From NCBI RefSeq assembly GCF_014651615.1, contig NZ_BMXF01000001.1:2203731-2267730 (forward strand): 64,000 bases of DNA, read 5' to 3'. A program made the translations under genes and the position numbers. The notes under the pieces were generated by a model. That model saw only the letters and a list, made by a program, of their open reading frames with translations, ran no database searches and was not told the DNA's origin. Shown here in pieces: positions 19,517 to 28,591 of the stretch. Position 1 is the first letter of the stretch; the number at the start of each line of letters is the position of its first letter. Source of the DNA: Persicitalea jodogahamensis (GTDB taxonomy: Bacteria; Bacteroidota; Bacteroidia; Cytophagales; Spirosomataceae).

Positions 19517-22500
19517 ATGAAAACGTCGATATTCTTTTTAGTACACCTCCTGATTTTTGTTGCCGGGCTTGCCCACGCTCAGATCAAACGCTTATTGCCG
19601 GGGTCGGTCAATACGGTGAAATTCACGGAATACGCCCCGTCTTTGAGTGCCGACGGGCAGACGCTCGTCTACGAAACGGACCGCGCGGCAGGGCAAGGTG
19701 GCTGGGAGTTGTACCAGGCCGATTTACTGAAAAACGAAACCTGGTCTTTGCCGCGTCCGCTGGCGAACATCAATGCTTACGGCGGCGGCAAAGCGCTGAT
19801 CGGCGGTCCCAGTATCAGCTACGACGGCAACACGCTGTTCTTTTTTGCTTTTCTGGAAGGGAGTGATGCCAAGAGCTACGGGCGGGAGGACATCTACTAT
19901 TCGCTGCGCGAAAAAGGCGGCTGGAGCAAACCAATCAATATCGGCCCGGTGATCAACACGCCGGATTACGAAGGTTTTCCCTCCGTGAGTGCCGACGGCA
20001 AACGGCTGTACTTCATGCGGGGCAGGTTCGATACCTCCAGCAAGAGCGAGTATGCCTGCTACAAAATCATGATGGCCGAGCGGGGCCGCGACGGCAACTG
20101 GAAGCGGCCCATCGAACTGCCGGCGCCCATTAACCTGACTTGCGAGAAAGCTCCCCGTATCATGGCTGATAACCGGACCCTCATTTTCAGCTCGGTACGG
20201 AAAGGAGGCAAAGGTGATTTTGATCTATATAAAAGTGTGTTGCAGGACGATGGCTCGTGGTCGGAACCCGTCAATCTCAAATTTGTGAATACCAAGGGAC
20301 TTGATCAGTTCGTGTCCATCCCGCCCTGCGGCGACATCATGTACTACACCAGTGATGGTGACATCTACACGGTTCCCGTTCCGGAAGATTTACGGCCCTC
20401 TCGCATGGCTTCGGTACAGGGCTTTGTAACGGATTCGCTTAACGGGAAACCCGTCGTTGGCAGGGTAGTGGCCATCAATGATCAAGGGCAGCGCAGCATC
20501 TCCGAAATGGATAACAATGCTTCCGATGGTCGTTACACGCTGATTTTGGAAACTGGAAAACAGTACACGCTGCAAATCACACAACCAGGCTACCAACGTA
20601 AAATCATTCAGTTGCCGCCCGATGCGCTGGCCAGTTGCGGTACTTTCGTTCAGGATATCAGACTGACTCCGCTGCCGATCAGCTCCGAAGTGGCCGCGGC
20701 TGAACCGCCCGCCCAGCAGGCTACCATGCGCCAGATTCCCGCAGAACCAGAGAATAAAAGGGCACAAGAGCTGGTGCCTTCGGCAAATTCGGGACCCGTC
20801 GCTTCCCCGGAAGCAACGGCTTCGGTTTCGCTTGAACCTATTGTGGTCACCTCCCCCAAAACTACCCCGGCTATCACTGAATCCGTCGGATCATCCCCCC
20901 GAATCAACATTCAGGTGGGTAAGGCGATCGTCACCTTCCAGGCATTCGACAAACAATCCGGCAGAACCATCGGCGCAACTTTCCAGATTTCAGGCAAAAG
21001 CACAAAGCGGAAGATGTCGGTCAATACTACGCCACAGCGGCCCGCGCAGAACCTGACTTTTATGGAACCGGACACGCTATTTATCGTAACTACCGCCGAA
21101 GGCCACGGCGAGGTTAGTGAACCGTTCTGGGTTAGTGTGGAGGCTGGGGGGGATACCCGCTACGAGTACCATGCGTATTTGCCTTCTGCGTTGGTATCAA
21201 CGCTTCTAGTCAATGTGAAAGACGCCGAAATCCACCAGGCTGTACCGGGCTTGACTATAATGCTGCAGGACGAAACCACGGGACAGAATCGCTCCCTCGA
21301 CTACGACCCCCGCAGCATGACTGCCCGCACCACCCTCGACCCCTCGCACCGCTACACGGTGGCCGTGGATGCGCCGGGCTATACACCCTACCGCAAGTAC
21401 CTGGCCAAGGTACTTAATGAAAATGAAGTGGGGATAGAACTACCCCGCAAGGTACAGTCGCTCGTAGCGTTGGCGGCCACCGATAAACTAACCCAGAAGC
21501 CTGTCGCGGCGACTTTCAACATTGTGCTTCCGGCGACCATGCAGTTGTTCAAAGTGGAAAGCAAAACCGATGGGGACGAAATATTTGTTTTTGGAATGCC
21601 CGGCACCTACCAGATCGAAGCCACTGCACCCGGTTACCGCCCCGTCAAAAAGGAATTCGTGATTGGAGAGAAGGAGCTGAAATCTCTCGCTTTCAAGCCG
21701 GCTCTGGAACCCGCCGTGACGGAATTTACTTTTCTGGTGGTGGATAAAGACCAAAGGTCGGTGGTCCCCAATGCTGTGATCAAGGTTTTTGACCAAAACC
21801 GCAATCCGATTCCCGTTTCATCCATGTCCGGCGAATCCACGGTGCTCCTGCCCGACGAAGGTAGTTTTACTTATGAGGCTTCGGCGGCAGAGTACCAGCC
21901 CGTTACTGCCCCGATGGAACGTCCCGCCTCCCGGCTGCTGGAGGTAGGCATGATCCGGCAGCGTAGTGTTCCCCAAACTCAGACTTTTGCCTTCGTGGCG
22001 CAGGATGCATTCACCAAGAAGCCCGTTGCCGCCCGCTTCCGGCTCAACAGCGCGGAAACCAACAGATCGGCCACCATCACGACGGCAGAGAATCCGCAGT
22101 TTGGCACGGAACTGAAACTTAAGCATCCCTACTTACTCGAAGTGGAATCTGATGGGTACGAGAAGTACTCCGCGCCGATCACGCTGGATACCAGAGAGGC
22201 CGAACCCATCAAACCACGGATCGTGCTGCTTGACCCGCTCACTTTTGAGGTGTCTTTCGCAATTCTGGATGCCGTGACGATGAAGCCCGTCGATCCGGCG
22301 ACGTTCAAAATCGGGGAAACCGGGAAAGATCTGAATCTGCAAAGTGAGGGCAACTCGCGGGTAGTCAGGCTGACGCCCGGAAAAACCTACAATGTCCGGG
22401 TAGGGCAACCTGGCTACGAAGTCTTTGAACGGACGCTGACGTTCGATAAACCGACTGATCGGCAGGATTTAACGAAATCGATTTTATTGACGCTTGTCAA

Positions 22501-22945
22501 ACCCGCCCAAACTGCTGTTGCTGCTCCCGTTTCTGCCGAAACCAAACCCGCTGCCGCGGTGGCTGAGGCGGATGCGACGGTCTTTGAAAACCTGAAAGTA
22601 GGGGAAGCCGTGCGGCTGGATAACGTCTATTTCGATCAGAGCAGCTACATTCTGCGCACCGAGTCGTATCCCCAGTTGGACAAACTTGTCAAGACGCTCC
22701 AAGTAAATCCCAAGCTAAAAATCGAGATTGCCGGCCATACCGACAATGTCGGCGACGCCCGACTCAATCAGTTTCTGTCCGAGAACCGCGCCAAAGTTAT
22801 TTCCAGCTACCTGGTTAACCATGGCGTCCCCGAAACCCGCCTGATCTGGAAAGGCTACGGCCAAACAAAGCCCGTCGCCGCCAACGACATTGAAGAAAAC
22901 AAGGCGCAGAATAGAAGGGTAGAGTTTGTGGTGCTGGAAAATTGA
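19517..22945 (+). CDS. Large PD40-CRD-OmpA envelope protein (PorE-like architecture)
   Basis: 1142 residues with a signal peptide (first about 22). Domains: WD40-like PD40 beta-propeller repeats (about 40-290; SADGQTLVY, ISYDGNTLFF, VSADGKRLYF), a carboxypeptidase regulatory-like domain (about 298-380), a Pro/Ala linker, about six degenerate beta-sandwich repeats (KPVAAxF-type, about 440-990), and a C-terminal OmpA peptidoglycan-binding domain (about 1040-1140; AGHTDNVGD, LSENRAKVISSYL, NRRVEFVV). The PD40-CRD-OmpA order resembles PorE of type IX secretion, but a TPR domain is missing. T9SS involvement is an inference. The neighbouring DUF5723 barrel is its likely partner. Confidence 0.85.
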   Translation: MKTSIFFLVHLLIFVAGLAHAQIKRLLPGSVNTVKFTEYAPSLSADGQTLVYETDRAAGQGGWELYQADLLKNETWSLPRPLANINAYGGGKALIGGPSISYDGNTLFFFAFLEGSDAKSYGREDIYYSLREKGGWSKPINIGPVINTPDYEGFPSVSADGKRLYFMRGRFDTSSKSEYACYKIMMAERGRDGNWKRPIELPAPINLTCEKAPRIMADNRTLIFSSVRKGGKGDFDLYKSVLQDDGSWSEPVNLKFVNTKGLDQFVSIPPCGDIMYYTSDGDIYTVPVPEDLRPSRMASVQGFVTDSLNGKPVVGRVVAINDQGQRSISEMDNNASDGRYTLILETGKQYTLQITQPGYQRKIIQLPPDALASCGTFVQDIRLTPLPISSEVAAAEPPAQQATMRQIPAEPENKRAQELVPSANSGPVASPEATASVSLEPIVVTSPKTTPAITESVGSSPRINIQVGKAIVTFQAFDKQSGRTIGATFQISGKSTKRKMSVNTTPQRPAQNLTFMEPDTLFIVTTAEGHGEVSEPFWVSVEAGGDTRYEYHAYLPSALVSTLLVNVKDAEIHQAVPGLTIMLQDETTGQNRSLDYDPRSMTARTTLDPSHRYTVAVDAPGYTPYRKYLAKVLNENEVGIELPRKVQSLVALAATDKLTQKPVAATFNIVLPATMQLFKVESKTDGDEIFVFGMPGTYQIEATAPGYRPVKKEFVIGEKELKSLAFKPALEPAVTEFTFLVVDKDQRSVVPNAVIKVFDQNRNPIPVSSMSGESTVLLPDEGSFTYEASAAEYQPVTAPMERPASRLLEVGMIRQRSVPQTQTFAFVAQDAFTKKPVAARFRLNSAETNRSATITTAENPQFGTELKLKHPYLLEVESDGYEKYSAPITLDTREAEPIKPRIVLLDPLTFEVSFAILDAVTMKPVDPATFKIGETGKDLNLQSEGNSRVVRLTPGKTYNVRVGQPGYEVFERTLTFDKPTDRQDLTKSILLTLVKPAQTAVAAPVSAETKPAAAVAEADATVFENLKVGEAVRLDNVYFDQSSYILRTESYPQLDKLVKTLQVNPKLKIEIAGHTDNVGDARLNQFLSENRAKVISSYLVNHGVPETRLIWKGYGQTKPVAANDIEENKAQNRRVEFVVLEN

Positions 22946-23005
22946 GTCTCCAAAAAAGGGTGGAGAAAGGGATAAAAAGAACTTGCGTCAGCTTACTTTT
23001 TCCTC

Positions 23006-23527
23006 TTATTTATTTATTTCCGTAACCTCCCCAGGCTGCATTCCCCCCAGCTCAAAGTGATCCATCGACCACCGAACCAGCCGCAATGTCGGGAAGCCGA
23101 CCGCCGCAGTCATGCGCCGGACCTGGCGATTCTTCCCCTCGTGTAGCGAAAGCGCCAGCCATGAAGTCGGAATATTTTTTCGAAAACGGATGGGCGGATT
23201 ACGGTCGGGGAGGGTTGGCTCGGTGATTTTTTCGGCGCGGGCAGGCAGCGTGCGATGCTTCTTTTTGTTAATGGATATCGTAACGCCCGCGGCTAATTCC
23301 GCGCAGGCTTCTTCCGTGATTTCGCCTTCCACTTGAACATAGTACGTGCGGAAATGCCGCTGTTTGGGATCGAGTAAGCGCGTCTTGAAAAAATTATCAT
23401 TGGTGAGCAGCAACAGGCCCTCGCTATCAGCATCCAGCCGCCCTACGGGGTAGACATCCTTGGGAAATTCAAAGTCCAAATCCGCCAGCGTTGCGTGTTC
23501 ACCCTCCCGGCTGAACTGGGAAAGCAT
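23006..23527 (-). CDS. 23S rRNA pseudouridine synthase of the RluE/RsuA family, 5' end damaged
   Basis: The 173 residues from the ATG at 23527 hold most of the RsuA/RluE catalytic domain, including VGRLDADSEGLLLLTND with the catalytic Asp. The conserved YYAIYKPFG strand lies just upstream in frame without a start codon, and a TAA at 23588-23590 lies in the same frame. Upstream of that, an ATG at 23683 overlaps the exonuclease III stop (ATGA). The likely ancestral gene therefore ran 23683 to 23006, about 225 residues with a basic N-terminus as in RluE, and now has a premature stop or a sequencing error. Confidence 0.75.
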   Translation of the reverse strand: MLSQFSREGEHATLADLDFEFPKDVYPVGRLDADSEGLLLLTNDNFFKTRLLDPKQRHFRTYYVQVEGEITEEACAELAAGVTISINKKKHRTLPARAEKITEPTLPDRNPPIRFRKNIPTSWLALSLHEGKNRQVRRMTAAVGFPTLRLVRWSMDHFELGGMQPGEVTEINK

Positions 23528-23587
23528 ACCGAAGGGTTTGTAAATGGCGTAGTATTTTTTTGTTGAGTGGTCGATTTGTTTAGATGT

Positions 23588-23683
23588 TTAAGGTTTAGGC
23601 TGACGCAAGGCCACTTTGCTGAAAGGCGAGCCCGTGCGTGGATTACGCCGGTACTTTGCCCCATTGTGCCTTGAATTACTCAT
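23588..23683 (-). pseudogene. 5' fragment of the pseudouridine synthase gene before an in-frame TAA
   Basis: A 31-residue basic peptide (MSNSRHNGAKYRRNPRTGSP and on) whose ATG overlaps the exonuclease III TGA, in the same frame as the pseudouridine synthase body. Basic N-terminal extensions are usual in RluE-type enzymes. It ends at a TAA (23588-23590) just before the codons for TSKQIDHS and the conserved YYAIYKPFG. Confidence 0.6.
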
Positions 23684-24444
23684 TTTAAAATTAACTCCAC
23701 CCCGCAATGATCGGAGTGCACCGCGTTCACTGCGTGCCTGCAATGTACCAGCCGGTCCCGTAACGAATCCGAAACGGAATGGTAGTCGATGCGCCAGCCT
23801 TTGTTGTTGGCCCGTGCCCCGGCCCGGTAGCTCCACCAGCTGTACTCGGTGAGCTCAGGATTAAGGTGTCGGAAAGCGTCCGTAAAGCCGTTTTCAAACC
23901 AGCCTGTCAGCCAGGCGCGTTCCTCGGGCAAAAAGCCGGTGGTGTTCTTGTTCCTCACCGGATCATGAATATCGTTTTCAGTATGGGCGATGTTGTAGTC
24001 GCCACACACAATCAGATTCGGACGCTCTTTTCTCAGGTTGTTCACGTATTCCTGAAAATCCTGCAAAAATTGCATCTTGACCCCCTGCCGCGTTTCACCG
24101 CTCGTTCCCGAGGGGAAGTAACAATTCAAGAGGGTGATTTCCCCAAAATCCGCCCGCAAAATCCGCCCCTCGCAATCGTATATGGACAAACCACAGCCAT
24201 CCACCACCCGGTCAGGTACTTTTTTGGATAAAATGGCTACACCGCTGTACCCTTTTTTCTCCGCCGCATGCCAGCCGATTACCTCATAACCAAGTTCTGT
24301 AAAACCGGATAAATCGACTTGCTCAGGCTGAGCCTTCACTTCCTGAAAACACAATATATCGAAAGGATTATCCGCCAGCCATTCGACCAGCCCGTTTCGG
24401 ATGGCGGCGCGAATGCCATTGACGTTGTAGGAAAGGATTTTCAT
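23680..24444 (-). CDS. xth: Exodeoxyribonuclease III
   Basis: A 254-residue AP endonuclease/3'-phosphatase of base-excision repair. It shows MKILSYNVNGIRAA at the N-terminus, FQEVKA with the metal-binding Glu near 34, YSGVAILSK, GDYNIAH (Asp/Asn pair near 147-149) and the C-terminal SDHCGVELIL with the catalytic Asp-His. Length is typical. Its TGA overlaps the ATG of the downstream 5' fragment, suggesting translational coupling with the pseudouridine synthase gene. Confidence 0.95.
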   Translation of the reverse strand: MKILSYNVNGIRAAIRNGLVEWLADNPFDILCFQEVKAQPEQVDLSGFTELGYEVIGWHAAEKKGYSGVAILSKKVPDRVVDGCGLSIYDCEGRILRADFGEITLLNCYFPSGTSGETRQGVKMQFLQDFQEYVNNLRKERPNLIVCGDYNIAHTENDIHDPVRNKNTTGFLPEERAWLTGWFENGFTDAFRHLNPELTEYSWWSYRAGARANNKGWRIDYHSVSDSLRDRLVHCRHAVNAVHSDHCGVELILK

Positions 24445-24575
24445 GAAGGGGGGCTAAATAAGTGAGAAGTTGCAGTCACGCACAGTCAGGGTGCAGCGGT
24501 CGTTTGGAGCGGCAAAGGTAACACCTGTGGCAAGAAATGCAGGACCCGTTGGCTGCCTTTCTGGAAAGGTCTGCT

Positions 24576-24583
24576 TAACTTTG
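24576..24583 (+). promoter_or_regulatory. Candidate Bacteroidota -7 box (TAACTTTG)
   Basis: Fits TAnnTTTG, 33 bp before the leucyl aminopeptidase ATG. A weak TTTC-type -33 candidate lies 18 bp upstream at about 24558. Confidence 0.4.
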
Positions 24584-24615
24584 GGTTTGACCGTCGTATC
24601 TGATTCCAACCCAAT

Positions 24616-26010
24616 ATGAAAATATCCTTAATCACCGCACCGCAGGCAACCGATCTTACGATCAGCCTGTATGTTCAGGACCACGAATCACCGCACCCCA
24701 GTGTTTTTAAAGCGGAGAAAAACGAAATCTGGTGGCCTTCTGAAAATGAACTATGGCTGGGATTAGGTAAATCCCCTAGTGCCGTAACCGTTCTGAAATC
24801 CCTTCGCACGATATTTCACAAGCGGAAGGACCGCTGGCCCGATGCGATTACGCTCGACGCCCGGGGCCTGACTACGGAATGGATAGAAGCTGCCGTAAAC
24901 GGCATTATGTTGGGTGGCTACAAACTGAACCTGTACAAAACGGAGGCCAAGGCTTACAGTACTTTTTTCGGAAAAGGGGGTACCCTGACGGTTTGGGTGG
25001 ATGATAAAACCCCCGAAAATGAGCGGGCTATTTTCAAAGGTAAAGCCACTGCTGCCGTGCAGATGCGTGTCATGGATCTGATGAACGCCCCTGCCAACAA
25101 AAAACCGCCCCGTGTACTGGCCGAATGGGCACTGGACTCAGGCCGGGCGCACAATTACAAGGTGACGGTCCTGGAAAAGGACTCGCTTGAAGCACTGGGG
25201 TTGCACGCCTTGCTGTCGGTGAGCAAGGGGAGCGATGAGCCGCCCGTGCTGATCGTATCGGAATACAGTCCGGCAAAATTTGAGAAAACGGTAGTGCTGG
25301 TAGGCAAGGGAGTTACCTTCGATACCGGGGGCATATCGATCAAGAGTTCTGCCAATATGCATTTGATGAAGAGCGACATGGGCGGGGCTGCTGCCGTGCT
25401 TGGTGCGGTTGAACTGGCCGCCCGCCTGGAAATCCCGGTGCGGGTAGTTGGGGTTATTCCTTCCACTGAGAATTGCGTGGACGGATCGAGCACCAAGCCG
25501 GGCGATGTCATCGAGTCGCTGTCGGGCAAGACGATCGAAGTGATCGACACTGACGCCGAAGGCCGCCTTATCCTGGCCGATGGACTCAGCTACGCTCTGA
25601 AAAATTACAAACCCGACGTGCTGCTGGACCTGGCCACGCTCACGGGCAGCGTGGTACAAACCCTTGGCTACGCCGCTGCCGGACTCTTCACCGCCAATGA
25701 CGACCTGGCCCGGCAACTCACCGTAGCCGCCGACCAGACGGGTGAGCGGCTGTGGCGCCTGCCGATCTGGGACGAGTACAAAGACGAGATCAAGTCCGAC
25801 ATCGCCGACGTCCGCAACTACCACGGCAAGCCGGTCGCCGGGGCCATCGTCGCCGCCAAGTTCCTCGAAACTTTTACCGAAAACCACCCTGCCTGGGCTC
25901 ACCTCGATATCGCGGGCACCGCCTTTGGCGATCTTGAATTTACGCCAAATCGCGCCGGAACAGCCTTTGGTGTGCGGCTGCTGGTGGAATTTTTAGAGCA
26001 AAGTTCATAG
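24616..26010 (+). CDS. Leucyl aminopeptidase (M17 family)
   Basis: A 464-residue cytosolic M17 metallo-aminopeptidase releasing N-terminal amino acids from peptides. The catalytic domain is intact: VGKGVTFDTGGISIKSS (metal-binding Lys/Asp), MKSDMGGAAAV, the signature NTDAEGRLILADGL read here as DTDAEGRLILADGL, and the C-terminal HLDIAGTAF. The N-terminal macrodomain (about 1-160) is divergent, as is usual. Confidence 0.93.
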   Translation: MKISLITAPQATDLTISLYVQDHESPHPSVFKAEKNEIWWPSENELWLGLGKSPSAVTVLKSLRTIFHKRKDRWPDAITLDARGLTTEWIEAAVNGIMLGGYKLNLYKTEAKAYSTFFGKGGTLTVWVDDKTPENERAIFKGKATAAVQMRVMDLMNAPANKKPPRVLAEWALDSGRAHNYKVTVLEKDSLEALGLHALLSVSKGSDEPPVLIVSEYSPAKFEKTVVLVGKGVTFDTGGISIKSSANMHLMKSDMGGAAAVLGAVELAARLEIPVRVVGVIPSTENCVDGSSTKPGDVIESLSGKTIEVIDTDAEGRLILADGLSYALKNYKPDVLLDLATLTGSVVQTLGYAAAGLFTANDDLARQLTVAADQTGERLWRLPIWDEYKDEIKSDIADVRNYHGKPVAGAIVAAKFLETFTENHPAWAHLDIAGTAFGDLEFTPNRAGTAFGVRLLVEFLEQSS

Positions 26011-26079
26011 CTTCATGAGCTTAAAGTTTGTGAACTTCCGTATTTTGCGAATAAGCACTGCACGGGTGGCACCTTCATA

Positions 26080-26107
26080 AACTCATCGACTCATGAACTC
26101 ATCGACT
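26080..26107. repeat. 12-bp direct repeat flanking the ATP-grasp start codon
   Basis: AACTCATCGACT occurs at 26080-26091 and again at 26096-26107; the ATG at 26093 lies between and the second copy codes residues 2-5. It resembles other CATCACTCA/CATCGACT-type simple repeats next to start codons in this window. Confidence 0.5.
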
Positions 26108-27316
26108 AAAAAACTGACTTTTCTCTGCGTTTCTACCTTTTTCAAAGGAAACGACTTTATGCAAGCCTGTAAGGAGGCGGGCAACACCGTGTATCTGCTC
26201 ACGGCCAAAAAGCTCGAAAATCGGGAGTGGGTGCGCGACTCGATCGACGAGTTTTTTTTCGTGGAAGAAAATGAACACGGTAGTTACGATATGCATAACG
26301 TAGTAGCCGGTCTGGCGTACGTCATGCGCAGCCGGCCCATTGACCGCATCGTAGCACTCGATGACTTTGACGTGGAGAAAGCCGCCATGCTGCGGGAGTC
26401 TTTTCGGATTCCCGGCATGGGGCAAACTACCTCCCGGTACTTCCGTGACAAGCTGGCCATGCGTACCAAGGCTGCCGAAGCGGGTATCAGGGTACCCGGT
26501 TTTTCCGCTTTGTTCAATGATGCTGCTATCACTGAATTCATTCAGACCCACCCCGGTCCGTGGATGATAAAACCCCGCTCTGAGGCATCGGCAACGGGTA
26601 TTAAAAAACTTCACACCGATAGCGAACTGTGGGATGCGATCAATTCATTGGGTGATAAAAGGCACGAGTATCTGGTAGAGCAATACAAGCCGGGAAATGT
26701 ATTTCATATTGACTCATTGAGCTTTAACGGACGGGTGATCTTTTCGTGGAGTAGCCAGTACATCGCCCCTCCCTTCGATGTGGCCCACGGCGGTGGTATC
26801 TTTCGTTCCGTAACCGTTCCCTTCGACTCCGCCGAATGGCACGCACTCGAAACCCTGACCGTGGACGTTCTCAAAGCTTTTGGCATGAAGCACAGTGCCT
26901 CCCACACCGAAGTGATTCGCTGCCACGACGACGGGCAATACTACTTTTTGGAAACGTCTTCCCGCGTAGGAGGAGCACACCTGTCCGACATGGTAGAAGC
27001 CGCTTCGGGAATCAATCTCTGGAAAGAATGGGCACACATGGAAACGGCCGTGGCGCGGGGTGAAGATTACAAATTGCCGCGACCGCAACGCAATTATTCC
27101 GGTATCATCATCTCGCTCGCCCGGCAGGAGTGGCCCGATCACGCCGTATTTCAGGATGCAGAGGTAGTTTGGCGAATGAATCAGGAATATCACGTAGGAT
27201 GCGTGGTGCGTTCTGAGAGCCGGGAGCGCGTTCTGGCTTTGCTGGAAAGCTACGCTGAGCGTATCCGAAATGATTTCCATGCCTCCGCGCCTGCACCCGA
27301 CAAATCGGTGCATTAA
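26093..27316 (+). CDS. ATP-grasp domain enzyme
   Basis: A 407-residue protein with an ATP-grasp fold: N-terminal Rossmann-like part with FKGNDFMQACKEAGNTVYLL, MIKPRSEASATGIKKL (about 158-173; ATP-binding Lys), LVEQYKPG, and FLETSSRVGGAH (about 285-296) with metal-binding residues. The family ligates carboxylates to amines or thiols, as in D-Ala-D-Ala ligase, carnosine synthase and biotin carboxylase. The substrate is unknown. Its stop overlaps the convergent dinB stop by 3 bp. Confidence 0.75.
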   Translation: MNSSTKKLTFLCVSTFFKGNDFMQACKEAGNTVYLLTAKKLENREWVRDSIDEFFFVEENEHGSYDMHNVVAGLAYVMRSRPIDRIVALDDFDVEKAAMLRESFRIPGMGQTTSRYFRDKLAMRTKAAEAGIRVPGFSALFNDAAITEFIQTHPGPWMIKPRSEASATGIKKLHTDSELWDAINSLGDKRHEYLVEQYKPGNVFHIDSLSFNGRVIFSWSSQYIAPPFDVAHGGGIFRSVTVPFDSAEWHALETLTVDVLKAFGMKHSASHTEVIRCHDDGQYYFLETSSRVGGAHLSDMVEAASGINLWKEWAHMETAVARGEDYKLPRPQRNYSGIIISLARQEWPDHAVFQDAEVVWRMNQEYHVGCVVRSESRERVLALLESYAERIRNDFHASAPAPDKSVH

Positions 27317-28383
27317 AAATTCAGGGTCAGTTGCTTTCCTTCAAATGGTTGGGAGTCTTCCAGATTGGAAAGGGACACGCCCAGAAGGCGGACGGGCAGG
27401 GGGAGTGGAAAGTTCTCTTCAAGAAGCTCAAAAGCCAGATTTTCAAAAAACTTCCGCTCCCGGATGGGTAGGAAAGATGAGCGGCTGCGTGTCAGGGTTT
27501 GAAAATCATTCAATTTGATTTTCACAGTGACCGTCCTGCCGTACACTCGGGTACGTTCGACCCATTGCCATACGTCTTCGATCAAGGGGATCAGGCCGCT
27601 CTGCATTTCGGCCAAAGTATCCAGGTCGTGTGCAAAGGTGTTCTCGGAACCCACCGATTTTCGGATACGGTCCGGTTCGACGGGGCGGTCGTCCTGCGCG
27701 CGGGCAATACGGTAGTAATAGCCGCCGGATTTGCCAAAATTCTGCCGTAGAAAATCCTCTGTCCTTTGCCGCAAGTCGGCCCCGGATTGAATGCCCAGGC
27801 TATGCATTTTCTGGGCGGTGACGCGCCCAATGCCATGAAATCGTTCAATGGCTAACTGCGCAACGAAAGCTTCACCCTCTTCCGGTTTTATGACAAAAAT
27901 TCCGTCGGGTTTGCGATGGTCGGACGCGAGTTTGGCCAAAAACTTATTGTAGGAAACTCCCGCCGAAGCGGTGAGGCGGGTAGTTTGCCGGATGCGTTGC
28001 CGGATTTCGTTGGCAATCAGCGTAGCCGATTTCATACCCTTCAAATTCTCGGTTACGTCCAGGTAAGCCTCATCCAGTGAGAGCGGCTCGATGAGCGGCG
28101 TGTACTCGGCAAAGATGGCGCGGATCTGGGCCGAAACCTGCTTGTACACATCGAAACGGGACTTTACAAATATCAGATGCGGACACTTCTGCTTCGCCGT
28201 GCGGGAGGCCATTGCCGACCGAACCCCGTACTTCCGCGCCTCATAACTGGCGGCCGCTACTACACCCCGATCCCCACCACCGCCCACCGCCACGGGCTTG
28301 CCCCGCAGCTCGGGATGATCGCGCTGTTCGACGGAAGCGAAGAAAGCGTCCATGTCGATATGGATGATTTTGCGGTTAGGCAT
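27313..28383 (-). CDS. dinB: DNA polymerase IV (Y-family translesion polymerase)
   Basis: I choose the ATG at 28383, giving 356 residues starting MPNRKIIHIDMDAFFASVEQ; residues added by extending to 28440 are not conserved. The catalytic Asp residues D10 and D12 and the SLDEAYLDVT motif (about 101-110) are present, plus the helix-hairpin-helix thumb and little-finger domains. It performs error-prone bypass synthesis. An XRE-S24 repressor gene lies 208 bp upstream on the same strand, suggesting damage-controlled expression. Confidence 0.95.
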   Translation of the reverse strand: MPNRKIIHIDMDAFFASVEQRDHPELRGKPVAVGGGGDRGVVAAASYEARKYGVRSAMASRTAKQKCPHLIFVKSRFDVYKQVSAQIRAIFAEYTPLIEPLSLDEAYLDVTENLKGMKSATLIANEIRQRIRQTTRLTASAGVSYNKFLAKLASDHRKPDGIFVIKPEEGEAFVAQLAIERFHGIGRVTAQKMHSLGIQSGADLRQRTEDFLRQNFGKSGGYYYRIARAQDDRPVEPDRIRKSVGSENTFAHDLDTLAEMQSGLIPLIEDVWQWVERTRVYGRTVTVKIKLNDFQTLTRSRSSFLPIRERKFFENLAFELLEENFPLPLPVRLLGVSLSNLEDSQPFEGKQLTLNF

Positions 28384-28591
28384 TGAATATAGAAGAGCAA
28401 GGTTATGAAGCGACAAAGTTCCTAAGCGACAAAGCGGCAAAGGTTCTTTTAAACAAAAGTTGAATCATAGAACTGAAGCTTATTGCTGAAAAAATCGCGG
28501 ACAGTCAGCAACATTTTGCGCTTTTGTGGTTTACAAGGCTGACAGTTGATCTCTCTGAACCTTTGTCGCTCTGTGGCTTTAGTCCCTGCCC
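28384..28591. repeat. Intergenic inverted repeat around dinB leader
   Basis: GCGACAAAGCGGCAAAGGTTC (about 28424-28444) and the complement of 28555-28580, which reads ...GCGACAAAGGTTC, form an imperfect inverted repeat about 110 bp apart. There is no gene between. It may be a regulatory leader, or a remnant of a dispersed repeat. Confidence 0.45.

Noticed and set aside
25138-25902. Long minus-strand ORF opposite leucyl aminopeptidase
   Set aside because: High-GC third-position shadow; the plus-strand gene has the M17 signature.
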